DNA of 64,000 nucleotides from Spirosomataceae bacterium TFI 002 (GCA_900230115.1 LT907983.1:4572774-4636773), one strand, 5' to 3'. Numbered from the stretch's first letter, positions 52,873-62,551 are shown. Notes: generated by a model from the letters alone, not told the origin. A program made the numbers and translations.

Positions 52873-54387
52873 CTAAATTTCAAGGTTCTTTATTTGAATC
52901 AATTTTCCATTTACTTCATCAGTAAGTATGAATAGTTTTCCTATTGGGCTTTGTATCACTTTGCGTATTCTTAGGCGGTCATGTACAAATAGTTCTTCGG
53001 CACTTATTATGGTTTCACCTGCTATGGTCATTCGCCAAAAACTACCCCTTGATAAGCCGCCAACGAGGAGGTTTTGATTCCAAGCTTTGAACTCATCACC
53101 GGAGTAAAAATGTAGGCCAGTAGGAGCTACGGTGTGTAACCAAAACCATGTAGGATCAGTGTAAATGTTGCCTTTTATTTCTTTGGGTGAATATTCAGCA
53201 AATCTGTACTTTCCTGTGGTTCTCATAGGCCAACCGTAATTTGCTTTAGGTTTGAGTATGTTTATTTCGTCGCCTTGATTGGTACCGTGTTCGCTAAACC
53301 AGATGTCATTCGTAATTGGATTTAAGGTTAAACCCTGTGCTGCACGAATTCCTAAGGCATATAAACCTGGCTGGGCATTTTTGCCAAAGTCAGGGTTGTC
53401 AATTGGTATACTCCCGTCGGCGTTTATTCTATAGATTTTACCCCTTCTGTCACTTACGTTTTGTGCCAAAGGCAAAACAGGTTCGTCCTTTTCGTTAAAC
53501 AGACGTTCGCCAATGGTAAAGTATAGTTTACTATCTTGCCCAAATGTCATTCCGCCACCATAGTGATAGCGGTCAAGTGAATAAGGCTCTGCTACAAAAA
53601 GCACCTTAATGTCTTTCAAAGAGTTATTATCCAAAACAGCTCTGATGATTTTGGTAGTTCTTCCTTGAGAGCTTTGAGCTGCATAGGATACATAGATGTA
53701 CTTGTTGTTCTCAAAATTAGGGTCGAGCAAAACCTCAAATTTTCCAGTATTATCACCTGCATGAAAAAAGCCAATACTATCTGCCATATCCGTCGGGAAA
53801 CCTTGAATACTTATTTTCTCTTTTGTACTTAAGTCAACCTTGACCAAATCACCTTCTTTCTCTGATATCAAGACTTCATTTTCTGAAAGGAAAGCGATGC
53901 TCCAAGGGCGATTAAGTCCTTCTAAAATAGTCTCTTTTTCTAGTTTTATGGCATTTAAGTTGAAAGTCTTATGTGGTGTTCTGGTAGAAACTTTGTCGGC
54001 TATCTTCCAGCCCTCCGTTGTTTTCATGAGATTGAAATAATCTGTGAATAAACTACTTGCCGTACTGATTTCAACTTTAGCACTTCCCATGTTGTTGGTG
54101 ATGTCAACGCTCACAATTCGAGTTTCTAAGTTTTTGGTTCTCTCGTGTAGTTGAAAAAAAGACAAGTACTTGTTTTTAGAGAATTCGAAAAATTCGCCAT
54201 CTCTGTAATTTTTTAATTGACAAGAGACGTGCATCGCTTCGCTCAGTTTGCTGGTGTCGCCAGTAGCCCAACCATCAAAGTACAATTGGATGGTGTTTTC
54301 AATCAATTGTCTTTCCGTGGGTGCTGTTTGTGCAAAAGTCGAAAATAGACCTAGGAATAGGCTTGTAAATAAAAGAATACGCTTCAT
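52873..54387 (-). CDS. Exported PQQ-dependent sugar dehydrogenase with N-terminal NTF2-like domain
   Basis: Protein of 504 aa starting at the ATG at 54387, giving a signal peptide (1-20, ending TFAQ); the frame to 54411 is rejected. Residues about 23-140 are an NTF2-like (lumazine-binding) domain, with YFDGWATGDTSKLSEAMH and DYFNLMKTTEGWKIADKVS. Residues about 150-500 form the glucose/sorbosone dehydrogenase propeller: GLNRPWSIAFLSENEVLISEK, then YHYGGGMTFGQDSKLYFTIG, then GLTLNPITNDIWFSEHGTNQ with the catalytic-type His. It would oxidise sugars in the periplasm. Fusion with an NTF2-like domain is unusual. A palindrome lies upstream at 54411-54429. Confidence 0.82.
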   Translation of the reverse strand: MKRILLFTSLFLGLFSTFAQTAPTERQLIENTIQLYFDGWATGDTSKLSEAMHVSCQLKNYRDGEFFEFSKNKYLSFFQLHERTKNLETRIVSVDITNNMGSAKVEISTASSLFTDYFNLMKTTEGWKIADKVSTRTPHKTFNLNAIKLEKETILEGLNRPWSIAFLSENEVLISEKEGDLVKVDLSTKEKISIQGFPTDMADSIGFFHAGDNTGKFEVLLDPNFENNKYIYVSYAAQSSQGRTTKIIRAVLDNNSLKDIKVLFVAEPYSLDRYHYGGGMTFGQDSKLYFTIGERLFNEKDEPVLPLAQNVSDRRGKIYRINADGSIPIDNPDFGKNAQPGLYALGIRAAQGLTLNPITNDIWFSEHGTNQGDEINILKPKANYGWPMRTTGKYRFAEYSPKEIKGNIYTDPTWFWLHTVAPTGLHFYSGDEFKAWNQNLLVGGLSRGSFWRMTIAGETIISAEELFVHDRLRIRKVIQSPIGKLFILTDEVNGKLIQIKNLEI

Positions 54388-54410
54388 GTAAAAGGTATGT
54401 TTGATTAGCA

Positions 54411-54429
54411 AAATGAAACCGTTTCATTT
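54411..54429 (-). promoter_or_regulatory. Palindromic operator candidate upstream of sugar dehydrogenase
   Basis: AAATGAAAC and GTTTCATTT flank a single C, a perfect 9-bp inverted repeat 24 bp upstream of the ATG. The core TGAAAC...GTTTCA resembles LacI-family operators, although those usually have an even centre. Position near the promoter supports repression; the regulator is unknown. Confidence 0.5.
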
Positions 54430-54495
54430 CGATGTTCAAATATGTGGGTTCCTTAAATAGAGCGAGTGCGGTATTTCTATTTCCGAAGTACGGTT

Positions 54496-55557
54496 TTATA
54501 AATCTGTACCTTCAGATTGCTGATATGCACTGGGAGTAAGGCCTTTAATCTTTTTGAATGTAGAAAAGAAGGTAGATTTAGAATTAAAGCCAACTTCTTC
54601 ACCAATGGCTTCAATGGTCAAATTTTTGTTAGTCAATAGCATTTTGCATGCTTCCGCAATGCGGTATTCGTTCACAAAAAGTGTAAAGTTCTTTCCTAAA
54701 TTATCATTCAAAAACTGAGACAATTGATGTCCTGAGATATTAAGTTCTTTCGCAAGGTCGTTTACTTTTAAGTTCGGATTTCGGAATAATGTATTTTCCT
54801 CCATCAGCTTTTTTAGTTGCTTCATAATTTGTGAAGCATCTTCTTCAGGTAACTTTTTGTCGACATATTTTTGATTATCAAAAGTGGAAAGGTCGTTTGT
54901 CTTTTTGCGATAAAGCAAAGTGAAAAGCACTAGATAAAGAATAAGAGAAAAGCAAATAGCCCCTAAAATATAGCTGCCTTTGGAATGTCCAGTTATGGCC
55001 CAAACATAAGCCGCAAATAGAATTAAAACTCCAAGCCAAATAGTCAAAATCCATTTTTCAAAGGGCTTCAATTTTTCCTTTTGACTTATATTTTTGAGCA
55101 AAGCGATTAAAGAAAAACCAGCTAAAGCGATGTAAAGTCCCCACTGAATATAAATGCCAGGTATAATGTACGCTCTCCAATATTGCGGAAAGTTATGATA
55201 TGGATAAACCACTCCAATTACCAAAATGAGGAGAAACCAAAAGGCAAGTTGCCCAATCCATGATTTTGGTAAAGTCTTAATTTTGTCAATTTCAGATTTG
55301 ATAAAGAAATACAAAAATGGACCAATAAAAAGGCAAGCAGTAAGGCCAATTTGCAGGTATATTTTGGCTAGGTTATAATCAAAGAAGTATACAACGGATT
55401 TGCCTATTCTTATGCTTAAGACTATTAGTAATGCTCCTAATAGATAATTTGAAAGGTATTTTTTACGACTAAAGAACAGGAAGTAAATGCCAATTATGAA
55501 GCCATTGAATGCTCCCAGAGCACTAAAAAAGAACAATACTTTACTACCAAGTTCCAC
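54496..55557 (-). CDS. Membrane-anchored AraC-type transcriptional regulator
   Basis: Protein of 353 aa starting at a GTG. The first 215 residues contain seven membrane helices, with YLSNYLLGALLIVLSIRIGK near 35-54 and no extracellular domain. Residues about 255-350 are a complete AraC double helix-turn-helix (KVNDLAKELNISGHQLSQFL, then IEAIGEEVGFNSKSTFFSTFK, then GLTPSAY). Such one-component membrane regulators are common in Bacteroidota and are thought to sense a ligand at the membrane. It is 203 bp from the LuxR membrane regulator upstream, with a promoter candidate at 55583-55615. Confidence 0.85.
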   Translation of the reverse strand: MELGSKVLFFFSALGAFNGFIIGIYFLFFSRKKYLSNYLLGALLIVLSIRIGKSVVYFFDYNLAKIYLQIGLTACLFIGPFLYFFIKSEIDKIKTLPKSWIGQLAFWFLLILVIGVVYPYHNFPQYWRAYIIPGIYIQWGLYIALAGFSLIALLKNISQKEKLKPFEKWILTIWLGVLILFAAYVWAITGHSKGSYILGAICFSLILYLVLFTLLYRKKTNDLSTFDNQKYVDKKLPEEDASQIMKQLKKLMEENTLFRNPNLKVNDLAKELNISGHQLSQFLNDNLGKNFTLFVNEYRIAEACKMLLTNKNLTIEAIGEEVGFNSKSTFFSTFKKIKGLTPSAYQQSEGTDL

Positions 55558-55582
55558 TAAATCTATTTAAATGAGTCTTTTA

Positions 55583-55615
55583 CAAATGTAATTCGAATTT
55601 CTAAACGACTAGCAA
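55583..55615 (-). promoter_or_regulatory. Candidate promoter of membrane AraC gene
   Basis: Minus-strand TACATTTG (55583-55590) matches TAnnTTTG about 26 bp upstream of the GTG. TTG (55613-55615), 22 bp further, is a possible -33 box at the upper end of normal spacing. Confidence 0.4.
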
Positions 55616-55760
55616 GTAAGAGAGGATAATTGTACGCTTTCGTTTCAGCAGAACGAGAAGGTTTTTAGTTTAGAATATGAGGTCAAATTCTTATGAAAGA
55701 ATCATATCTAAAGTTTTAATTCTTTAGACATGAAAAATACTTTTAAGCATTCGCTTCACA

Positions 55761-56828
55761 TCATGTCTGCTTTTCAGTTTGATTAAATTCATTGACAATA
55801 CTTATAGCTTCTACTTTTGAATTAATATTGAGTTTGCGATAACAGCTTTTTAAATGAGACTTAACAGTGTTTGGACTAATGAAATAAGAACTACTGATAT
55901 CAGTATAAGAGAAACCATTACAGTATGCTAAGAAAATATCTAACTCTCTGGGGCTTAGGTTGTTTAAAAGCTCATTCGTATTTAATGGTTCAACCAGTGT
56001 TTGATTGTTACTGTCTTCAGTTTCAAAGTTTAGGTTATTTTCAATTGACTCTTTGTTCCAATCTTTAAATATCTCTTTCAGCAATAGCCAATAAATGTAA
56101 ATCAACTGAGCTGCTATTCCCCAAAGTATATATTTTGGCTTCAAATAAGCAGAAGGTGAATTGGTCATATTGGTATATATTTTTCCTCCAACCGATATTA
56201 AAAAAAGGAGTCCAAATGTTGATTGAAATTGAATGAATTCGAAGTTTTTCTTGGAGCTAAAAAAAAGCCAGAACAAGAAAAATAAACCATATGCGACTAG
56301 TATTACCCAAAACACACTTTGAATTATTTTAAGGTTTGCCACCACAAAAGGGGCATTTATGAAGCTGGAAAGAACAATCAATCCCAAGTAAGTAATAGAA
56401 ATCCAGACAGAAGCAGAAAACACTTTTGTAAAAAAGACAAACTCTCTAGCTTGTAAAACTGATATAACTTTCGTGGTTATTAAAAAGATGATTAGCGGGA
56501 TACTTTGCAAAACGAAAATATAAATACCAGCATTAGGACTTTGACTAAGACTTGGCATCAACAAGAAAATATATCCTGAACGCCAAATGTAAAGCATCAT
56601 CAAAGCAATAAACCAAAACCCACAGAGTATGTAGGGTCTTATTTTTGACAAAATAGCTAGTAAAAGAAAAATACATACTAGCCCAGTGAGAATTCCGAGG
56701 AACCAAGTTTCGCCAAGGTCAATGAAGGGCATTGCATTAGTAAAAACGAGTATATTAAGAATGGCTTCGCCGAGCCAAAAATGCTTAAAAATATATACTA
56801 AATACGGGAATAGCACTTCTAAATTCAT
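55761..56828 (-). CDS. Membrane-anchored LuxR-type transcriptional regulator
   Basis: Protein of 355 aa. About 255 N-terminal residues carry seven to eight hydrophobic helices, and residues about 285-350 form a GerE helix-turn-helix: NLSPRELDIFLAYCNGFSYT, then SPNTVKSHLKSCYRKLNI. There is no receiver domain or histidine kinase module. It is a membrane one-component regulator. It lies 102 bp after the beta-helix gene and before the AraC gene, so it may control the beta-helix and SGNH genes. That is positional inference only. Confidence 0.83.
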   Translation of the reverse strand: MNLEVLFPYLVYIFKHFWLGEAILNILVFTNAMPFIDLGETWFLGILTGLVCIFLLLAILSKIRPYILCGFWFIALMMLYIWRSGYIFLLMPSLSQSPNAGIYIFVLQSIPLIIFLITTKVISVLQAREFVFFTKVFSASVWISITYLGLIVLSSFINAPFVVANLKIIQSVFWVILVAYGLFFLFWLFFSSKKNFEFIQFQSTFGLLFLISVGGKIYTNMTNSPSAYLKPKYILWGIAAQLIYIYWLLLKEIFKDWNKESIENNLNFETEDSNNQTLVEPLNTNELLNNLSPRELDIFLAYCNGFSYTDISSSYFISPNTVKSHLKSCYRKLNINSKVEAISIVNEFNQTEKQT

Positions 56829-56930
56829 TTGAACGTATAATGAACCTTAATTAAAAGGTCTAAAATGACAAGAATAAGCGAGTTCTCAAACATAAACAGG
56901 ATGAATGCGAAAAACTAATTCATCTGAAAT

Positions 56931-58313
56931 CTAATATTTGTATTTGTCAAAAGGTGCTGAAGTTTTTGGGTCAATTGGTCGATAAAAGTTGTTTTTAGAA
57001 TCTCCCGTTTCGGCAACAGCATTTCCATTATCTCCAAAGGTTATGATATTATCTGCAATGACACAATTACTACTATTGTGTAACCTAACTACGGTTTGAT
57101 TAATAATGGAATGAATGATATTGTTGGAGAACATTAACTGTTTCGAATTATCAAACTGAATAAATGATTGCCCATTGGGCTCAGAATCCACTGTACGTGT
57201 TCTTTTTTTACTATCTAAAAACTGGGTAATAGAATTGTTTGAAACGTTTAAGTTCATAGAGTTTTTTACATGGCAAAAAGAACCATAAGCCGCTGCTCCA
57301 GTTGATATTTTCCAGTTATATACAGAGTTTCCTGTGATAGTTGAATTAACGATGTTGTCAATTTCAAAGCATTTACTCAAGTATGCGAAAGTATTATCAT
57401 GGAAGGTGGAAAAAATAGGTTTCGATAAAATCATGGCTGTTTCTAAGTCGGCGAATAAGTTGTCACTTACCATCATTCCTTGCCCATCTCCATGAAGTCG
57501 AATTCCGTATGTCAACTGTCCAAACCAATTCTTGTTGATGTAACTTACATCGCAATTCGCTATATCAATTCCCACATATAGTTCTGTAAAATAGCAGCTA
57601 GTTACCCTTAATAGCTCACATTTTGACACACCCTCGCCTTTTGGAGCTTTGGGAAGATAAATGGCCCTTTGGCCTTCAGTTTCTACATTATCGTATCTAT
57701 CCTTAGCTGGATACCAATGTAAACCTCTGAAATTTGGTTCATCACCTCTGAATCGGCTGTAGCCCTCTGCGGTATTGACTCCTGTGTTATTGTAGCCAAC
57801 AAATGATAAGTTTTCTAATTCAAGTTTGAGGTTTTTGTTTGGCCAAGGTGACTCTCCTCCTGGAAACGATTTTGTTCTTCCGGCGTAATCAAATGTGAAG
57901 CAATATGGAGCACAGTTTTTACCCAATCTAAAAATCGTCCCGCTTTCTATATTAGCACCATGAATATCAATACCTCCATGAGCATGTCCTAGCAATTTTA
58001 TACTTGCCATTTTTACGACAATTGGAGCGTCTAAATAATACACTCCCGGCAAAAAGGAAACCGTAGCGGATACATTTTCCAATGCACCAAGCTCATCAAA
58101 TATTGCTTGCAAAGCTTCCGACACGTCTTTGTTTCCTGTGTTATCGAGGTGATAGCTAAACTTTCCGTGATTTGTCAATGCCTCCACTGTTGCGAAGTTT
58201 TTGTTTGTCACTTTTAATGTTGCTAGTGCTTGCTTATTTGTCGATTGCCCAAGTGAGACAAAGCTGAGGAATATCAAAGCTACGATCGTAAATACCTCTA
58301 TTTTTAACTTCAT
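56931..58313 (-). CDS. Secreted right-handed parallel beta-helix protein
   Basis: Protein of 460 aa with a signal peptide (1-22, ending SLGQ). The first domain looks like the start of pectate-lyase-3 or GH55-type helices: DVSEALQAIFDELGALENVS, then VSFLPGVYYLDAPIVVK. Central turns such as SNNIIHSIINQTVVRLHNSS and GNSVYNWKIS fit stacked coils. No obvious catalytic acid cluster is recognised. It is probably a glycan-binding or lyase/hydrolase protein. It is 77 bp after the SGNH hydrolase gene and may act with it on a decorated polysaccharide. Confidence 0.75.
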   Translation of the reverse strand: MKLKIEVFTIVALIFLSFVSLGQSTNKQALATLKVTNKNFATVEALTNHGKFSYHLDNTGNKDVSEALQAIFDELGALENVSATVSFLPGVYYLDAPIVVKMASIKLLGHAHGGIDIHGANIESGTIFRLGKNCAPYCFTFDYAGRTKSFPGGESPWPNKNLKLELENLSFVGYNNTGVNTAEGYSRFRGDEPNFRGLHWYPAKDRYDNVETEGQRAIYLPKAPKGEGVSKCELLRVTSCYFTELYVGIDIANCDVSYINKNWFGQLTYGIRLHGDGQGMMVSDNLFADLETAMILSKPIFSTFHDNTFAYLSKCFEIDNIVNSTITGNSVYNWKISTGAAAYGSFCHVKNSMNLNVSNNSITQFLDSKKRTRTVDSEPNGQSFIQFDNSKQLMFSNNIIHSIINQTVVRLHNSSNCVIADNIITFGDNGNAVAETGDSKNNFYRPIDPKTSAPFDKYKY

Positions 58314-58390
58314 TTTTAAATATTTTTAGATGGGCTAAGTGGAATAATGGTTGTTCTTTAGAAAAGCCAAAGGCCACTTTTCATTACTTA

Positions 58391-59470
58391 TTATTTGTAG
58401 TTCTTGATTTCAGGGAAATCTTTAATAAATGCATTTGCCATAGCTTCAGCACCCAATCGAGATGGGTGAACTCCGTCTTTTGCCAGTAAGCCTTCATTCC
58501 AATTTCCTTTTCCATCCGAAATTGCTTTATCAAAATCTATATACCGATAGCCTGATTGTCTTACAATCTTATTTTTCGCCTCGTGATTTCTAGAGGGTAC
58601 TGTAGGAACAGTTGAAAGGATAAGTGTAACGTTATTTCTCTCGCACAAGTCCACTACTTTTTGAACATAACTTTTCCATTTTGGATTGGCTTCTTGCTCA
58701 TCACTTCCATCATTCATACCGAGACACCAAATGGCGTATTGTGGTTTATGAACTGAGAAGGCTGAAACCATAAAATCATATGCATCATTGGATTTTCCTC
58801 CTGGTAATCCGTCGCAAAGGAAAGTTAAGTCTTGGTTGTAGATATAATATGGCCACCTTTCTGGACTGGCACAATTCACATAGCTATCACCAAAAATGAA
58901 AACATCGGCATCATACTCCGCTGTTTTGAATTCAAAATTGTTAACCTGAATTGTACTGCCGGATGACCTGACAAAAGGGCTATTCATACCTGTGAAGTCA
59001 GAGTCAATTTTTAAAGTATCACCTTCATTAATAATTGTGACAACAGTTGATTTCAAACTCCTTTCAATATCAATACCTAAGTTGTTTGTTAATTTTAAAT
59101 CATGCTTGATGGAGGTTTGCTTATTACCTCTTGTAATCCTATTAAAAATAATACTGTCACGATTAATAATGATGAAACTAGAGAGGTACCGATTATCACC
59201 CTTACCTATGACGAGGGTGTCAAAGTCAATGATTTTACCACTAAAAGAGATGGTATAGTTCTTCTTTAAAGCTGAGTTGATAAGTTTATACTCTTCACCA
59301 TCATTTAGGGTGAAATTTGATAGTTTCTGCTTTAGGACCTCAACCTCATCAATTGAACTTTGGATTAAAAGCTTTTCTGATTCTCCTCTAAAGATGAAGC
59401 CCATTGTAGAAATGGTACTTAAAATAAGCAATAATACGGATCCTAGTTTATAGTGATTTTTTAAATTCAT
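58391..59470 (-). CDS. SGNH/GDSL-family hydrolase
   Basis: Protein of 359 aa with an N-terminal membrane or signal helix (about 8-27). Residues 30-180 are a beta-rich leading domain. Residues 185-359 are a SGNH esterase: FIFGDSYVNC with Ser196, GLPGGKSNDAYDF with the block II Gly, CLGMNDGSDE with the block III Asn, and KDGVHPSRLG with Asp332 and His335. All four oxyanion/catalytic residues are present. Such enzymes remove acetyl or other ester groups from polysaccharides. It neighbours the beta-helix protein. Confidence 0.82.
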   Translation of the reverse strand: MNLKNHYKLGSVLLLILSTISTMGFIFRGESEKLLIQSSIDEVEVLKQKLSNFTLNDGEEYKLINSALKKNYTISFSGKIIDFDTLVIGKGDNRYLSSFIIINRDSIIFNRITRGNKQTSIKHDLKLTNNLGIDIERSLKSTVVTIINEGDTLKIDSDFTGMNSPFVRSSGSTIQVNNFEFKTAEYDADVFIFGDSYVNCASPERWPYYIYNQDLTFLCDGLPGGKSNDAYDFMVSAFSVHKPQYAIWCLGMNDGSDEQEANPKWKSYVQKVVDLCERNNVTLILSTVPTVPSRNHEAKNKIVRQSGYRYIDFDKAISDGKGNWNEGLLAKDGVHPSRLGAEAMANAFIKDFPEIKNYK

Positions 59471-59595
59471 TCATCTTTGGTTAAGTCTTTAAAATAGAGC
59501 TACAGTCATGAAAAGTAATTTTCACATTAAACACTGTGAAGCAAATAGGAATATTGGTTTTAATGCGTGATTATACGCTCCAAAACTAAAAATTC

Positions 59596-60165
59596 TTACA
59601 GCGATTTTTCAATTCGCTTATCTGGAATAAACCAAATAATAGCAACAGCAACATAGCACAGAATTGCCAACCAAGTGGAATAAAAAGACGCTACAATTCC
59701 TATGCTATAGATAACTACAGAGAGTTTTCCTTTTAAGTCTTTACCAATGGCTTTTCGGAGGGTGAAGTCCTCATTGTGGTTTTTAACTATTACGTTTTGC
59801 AATATGTAATATGCGATTGCACTCATAAGTAGAATTACTCCATAAAGTGTTACCGGAGCCGATGCCTCATAGTTCTCACCAATCCAAGCTGTAGCAAATG
59901 GAATTAGCGATAGCCAAAAAAGTAAGTGCAGGTTTGCCCAAAGGATTTTGCCGTTTACAAGTTCGGTGATTTGAAATAAATGGTGATGATTGTTCCAGTA
60001 AATTCCAATGTAAATAAAACTCATCAGGTAACTCAAAAAGATAGGTAAAATAGAAATAAGAGAATGGAAATCTGTTTCCTCAGGCACTTTTAATTCCAAT
60101 ACCATGATGGTTATAATGATAGCTAAAACACCATCACTAAATGCTTCAAGTCGGTTAGTTTTCAT
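59596..60165 (-). CDS. TMEM175-family potassium channel-like protein
   Basis: Inner-membrane protein of 189 aa with six hydrophobic helices. The diagnostic first helix is complete: RLEAFSDGVLAIIITIMVLE (5-24), including the FSDG signature that forms the pore-lining Ile gate. The rest, SFIYIGIYWNNHHHLFQIT (about 50-68) and the later helices, fits bacterial TMEM175 (DUF1211). Bacterial members form potassium-selective tetramer channels. It stands alone, upstream of a terminator at 60208-60239. Confidence 0.85.
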   Translation of the reverse strand: MKTNRLEAFSDGVLAIIITIMVLELKVPEETDFHSLISILPIFLSYLMSFIYIGIYWNNHHHLFQITELVNGKILWANLHLLFWLSLIPFATAWIGENYEASAPVTLYGVILLMSAIAYYILQNVIVKNHNEDFTLRKAIGKDLKGKLSVVIYSIGIVASFYSTWLAILCYVAVAIIWFIPDKRIEKSL

Positions 60166-60207
60166 TTATGAATAGTTAAACAGATTGACAACCTCGTATA
60201 TGTGTAA

Positions 60208-60239
60208 ATCCCCTCCAAACGAAAATCGAAGGAGGGGAT
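60208..60239 (-). terminator. Intrinsic terminator between NHL gene and TMEM175 gene
   Basis: ATCCCCTCC (60208-60216) pairs with GGAGGGGAT (60231-60239), a perfect 9-bp stem with a 14-base loop. It lies 39 bp after the NHL propeller gene on the minus strand. Confidence 0.7.
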
Positions 60240-60277
60240 ATGCATTTCATAAAACCTATTTCAGCTTTAACACTGAA

Positions 60278-61321
60278 TTATACCCGCTCCAATTTAATAG
60301 GATAGGTCTTTTGCGAGGCCCACTGAGCTACATAAATACTTTCATCGCTATCTACATAAACATCGTGAGGATGCATGAAAACACTAGCAGGATCGCTTTT
60401 AAGTTGAACTTGTAACTGACCAGCTTTGTATATTGGCTCGCTTCCACCTGGCGTGCTTACTACTTTGTTGTTTTTGTCCAAAATCTGTACGTAACCTGAG
60501 TTCACGTTACTCTCTGACCCTGAACGGAAAACCGCACCGTATAAGTTTTCTCCTTGAATTACAGGTCGGCAAATAAAGCTACCAGGCAACTCTATACGCT
60601 CTATAAATTCACCTTTCATTGTATATCGTTTCCAGCAGTTCTCTTGACGAGATGTAATGATTACGCTGCGTTCTTTTCCTTTTCGCTCGTCTACCACTAC
60701 TCCGTGACAACATTTGTATTGGTATTCTCCTTCACCTTTACCTCCCCAATGACGGAGGTATTTACCGTTTTGATCATATACAGTAACGAAGTTTAAACCG
60801 TAGCCATCAACCACATAAATTTCTCCAGTTTTGTGATCTATCGCCGTTTCTGTGGGTACAAACTGAGAAGGGTATTGGTATTCGCCAGTTTCTTTTGGAT
60901 ATTCAATTACAAAAATCTGATTTCCTTTGAGATCTGTTTTGATAACTTGGTGACGCTTATTGTCACATATAAGTAAGAATTGATCCTTTCCTTGACCGCC
61001 AATGGTGAGTCCGTGAGCTCCAGGGTAGGAGGTACCCCAAGAGTCTAGAAGTTTTCCATTTTTGCTGTAAATGAGCATATTGTTTTTTGTCTCATCTGTA
61101 AGCATGAAGATACGTCCTTGAGAATCTTCTGCCATTTCGTGGCAATTATTCACAGGGTTTTTCTCAGCATCTAGCATTCCCCAGCCCATGTTCACTTTGT
61201 ATTTATGTGAACCGTGACCAATAATGACTTCGTCTTTATTTCCAAAACTCAAGCTCGGAAAACCTAAGGCAAGTAAAGAGGATCCTGTGAGTTTGAGGGC
61301 ATTGCGGCGAGTAAGGTACAT
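60278..61321 (-). CDS. Tat-exported NHL/six-bladed propeller protein
   Basis: Protein of 347 aa with a twin-arginine signal (TRRNALKLTGSSLLALG, 4-20). The mature part is made of NHL/six-bladed propeller repeats: HEMAEDSQGRIFMLTDE, TAIDHKTGEIYVVDGYGLNF, YDQNGKYLRHWGGKGEGEY and HPHDVYVDSDESIYVAQW. Similar proteins are annotated as peptidyl-alpha-amidating lyase-like or as sugar-binding; I see no clear metal site. Tat export suggests a cofactor or folded protein. It lies 124 bp from the Gfo/Idh/MocA gene, a frequent neighbour in Bacteroidota sugar-catabolic loci. Confidence 0.78.
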   Translation of the reverse strand: MYLTRRNALKLTGSSLLALGFPSLSFGNKDEVIIGHGSHKYKVNMGWGMLDAEKNPVNNCHEMAEDSQGRIFMLTDETKNNMLIYSKNGKLLDSWGTSYPGAHGLTIGGQGKDQFLLICDNKRHQVIKTDLKGNQIFVIEYPKETGEYQYPSQFVPTETAIDHKTGEIYVVDGYGLNFVTVYDQNGKYLRHWGGKGEGEYQYKCCHGVVVDERKGKERSVIITSRQENCWKRYTMKGEFIERIELPGSFICRPVIQGENLYGAVFRSGSESNVNSGYVQILDKNNKVVSTPGGSEPIYKAGQLQVQLKSDPASVFMHPHDVYVDSDESIYVAQWASQKTYPIKLERV

Positions 61322-61445
61322 TTTATTATAATTGAGTTAATGGTTGAAATTAATACTGTAATTTAAGTCAAGTATTTAAGCTATCAAAGTATAGGCATTT
61401 GATAATAGCTAGTAAGTTCGTTCAGCAATCAAATACCCAATAAGC

Positions 61446-62516
61446 TTATAGCTTTACTACTTCGCCAGTTTTTACACTTTCATCGCAAGCAAAAGCTATT
61501 TTAAGGCTGTTGACAGCGTCTGCAAGGTGTTCGGTAAGATCCATGTCTTCTTGTATAGCCTTTAAGAAATATGCTTGTTCTCTATCACACAGTCCTTGGT
61601 GGTCTGGTTCGTCAATCATATCAATCCACTCGTCTTTTTTAACGAATTCATTTTTATCGTTGATTTCTGAATGGTGAATTTTGATTGATTCAGTTTTTGT
61701 ATGAGAATCTACGTTATCAGACTTGCCAGATGCCCCAGCTTCTTTAGCAACAATAGATACACAACCTTTTGGCCCTATCACATCTTTAATAAAAAAGGCA
61801 GTTTCACTCATCATTGGTCCCCAGCCCGCTTCGTACCAACCTACCGAGCCATCATCAAACTTTAGCTGAAGTTGGCCATAATTATAATTATCTGAAGGGA
61901 TTTCGTCAGTCATTCGGGCACCTATTGCACTTACTTGAACAGGCTTCGCTCTTGTCATCATACACATGATATCGATGTAATGAACGCCGCAATCCACGAT
62001 TGGGCTAAGGCTCGCCATTAGGTTTTTGTGCACGTCCCACATATAGCCATGACTCTGCTGATTAAGATTCATTCTCATTACGAGCGGCTTTCCAAGACCT
62101 TGAGCTACTTCTACGAATTTTTCCCAAGATGGGTGATGACGCAAAATATATCCTACTACTACTTTTTTGTTATACTTTTTGGCAGCTGCTACGACGTTCT
62201 CAGACCCAGCAACGGTATCTGCAAGGGGTTTTTCTATGAATACATGACAGCCAGCCTCTATCGCCATGATACAATATGCCTCGTGCGTATCAGGATAAGT
62301 AGAGATACAAACCGCATCTGGCTTTGTGGTTTTTAAAGCTTCTTCATAACTGGTAAATAGAGGATAACTGGCTTCCAGCTTTTCATTCAATTTTACCTTG
62401 CTTTCGCCACGAGCTACGAGACCTACGATCTCAAATTCAGGCATTTTATGATATGAAGCTGCATGAGATGCCCCCATGTTTCCGCAGCCAACTACTAATA
62501 TTTTTATTTTATTCAT
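61446..62516 (-). CDS. Gfo/Idh/MocA-family oxidoreductase
   Basis: Cytosolic protein of 356 aa. The N-terminal Rossmann domain binds NAD(P) with ILVVGCGNMGASHAASYHKM (6-25) and the conserved EKPLAD (about 96-101) that holds the catalytic Lys. The C-terminal alpha/beta domain (about 130-356) has a substrate face with DCGVHYIDIM, giving the dyad His. The family oxidises or reduces sugars and inositols, for example converting sugar-keto forms. It probably works with the NHL propeller protein next to it. The substrate is unknown. Confidence 0.88.
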   Translation of the reverse strand: MNKIKILVVGCGNMGASHAASYHKMPEFEIVGLVARGESKVKLNEKLEASYPLFTSYEEALKTTKPDAVCISTYPDTHEAYCIMAIEAGCHVFIEKPLADTVAGSENVVAAAKKYNKKVVVGYILRHHPSWEKFVEVAQGLGKPLVMRMNLNQQSHGYMWDVHKNLMASLSPIVDCGVHYIDIMCMMTRAKPVQVSAIGARMTDEIPSDNYNYGQLQLKFDDGSVGWYEAGWGPMMSETAFFIKDVIGPKGCVSIVAKEAGASGKSDNVDSHTKTESIKIHHSEINDKNEFVKKDEWIDMIDEPDHQGLCDREQAYFLKAIQEDMDLTEHLADAVNSLKIAFACDESVKTGEVVKL

Positions 62517-62551
62517 ATAGATTAAATATAACAGCCACTAAAATATAAAAT

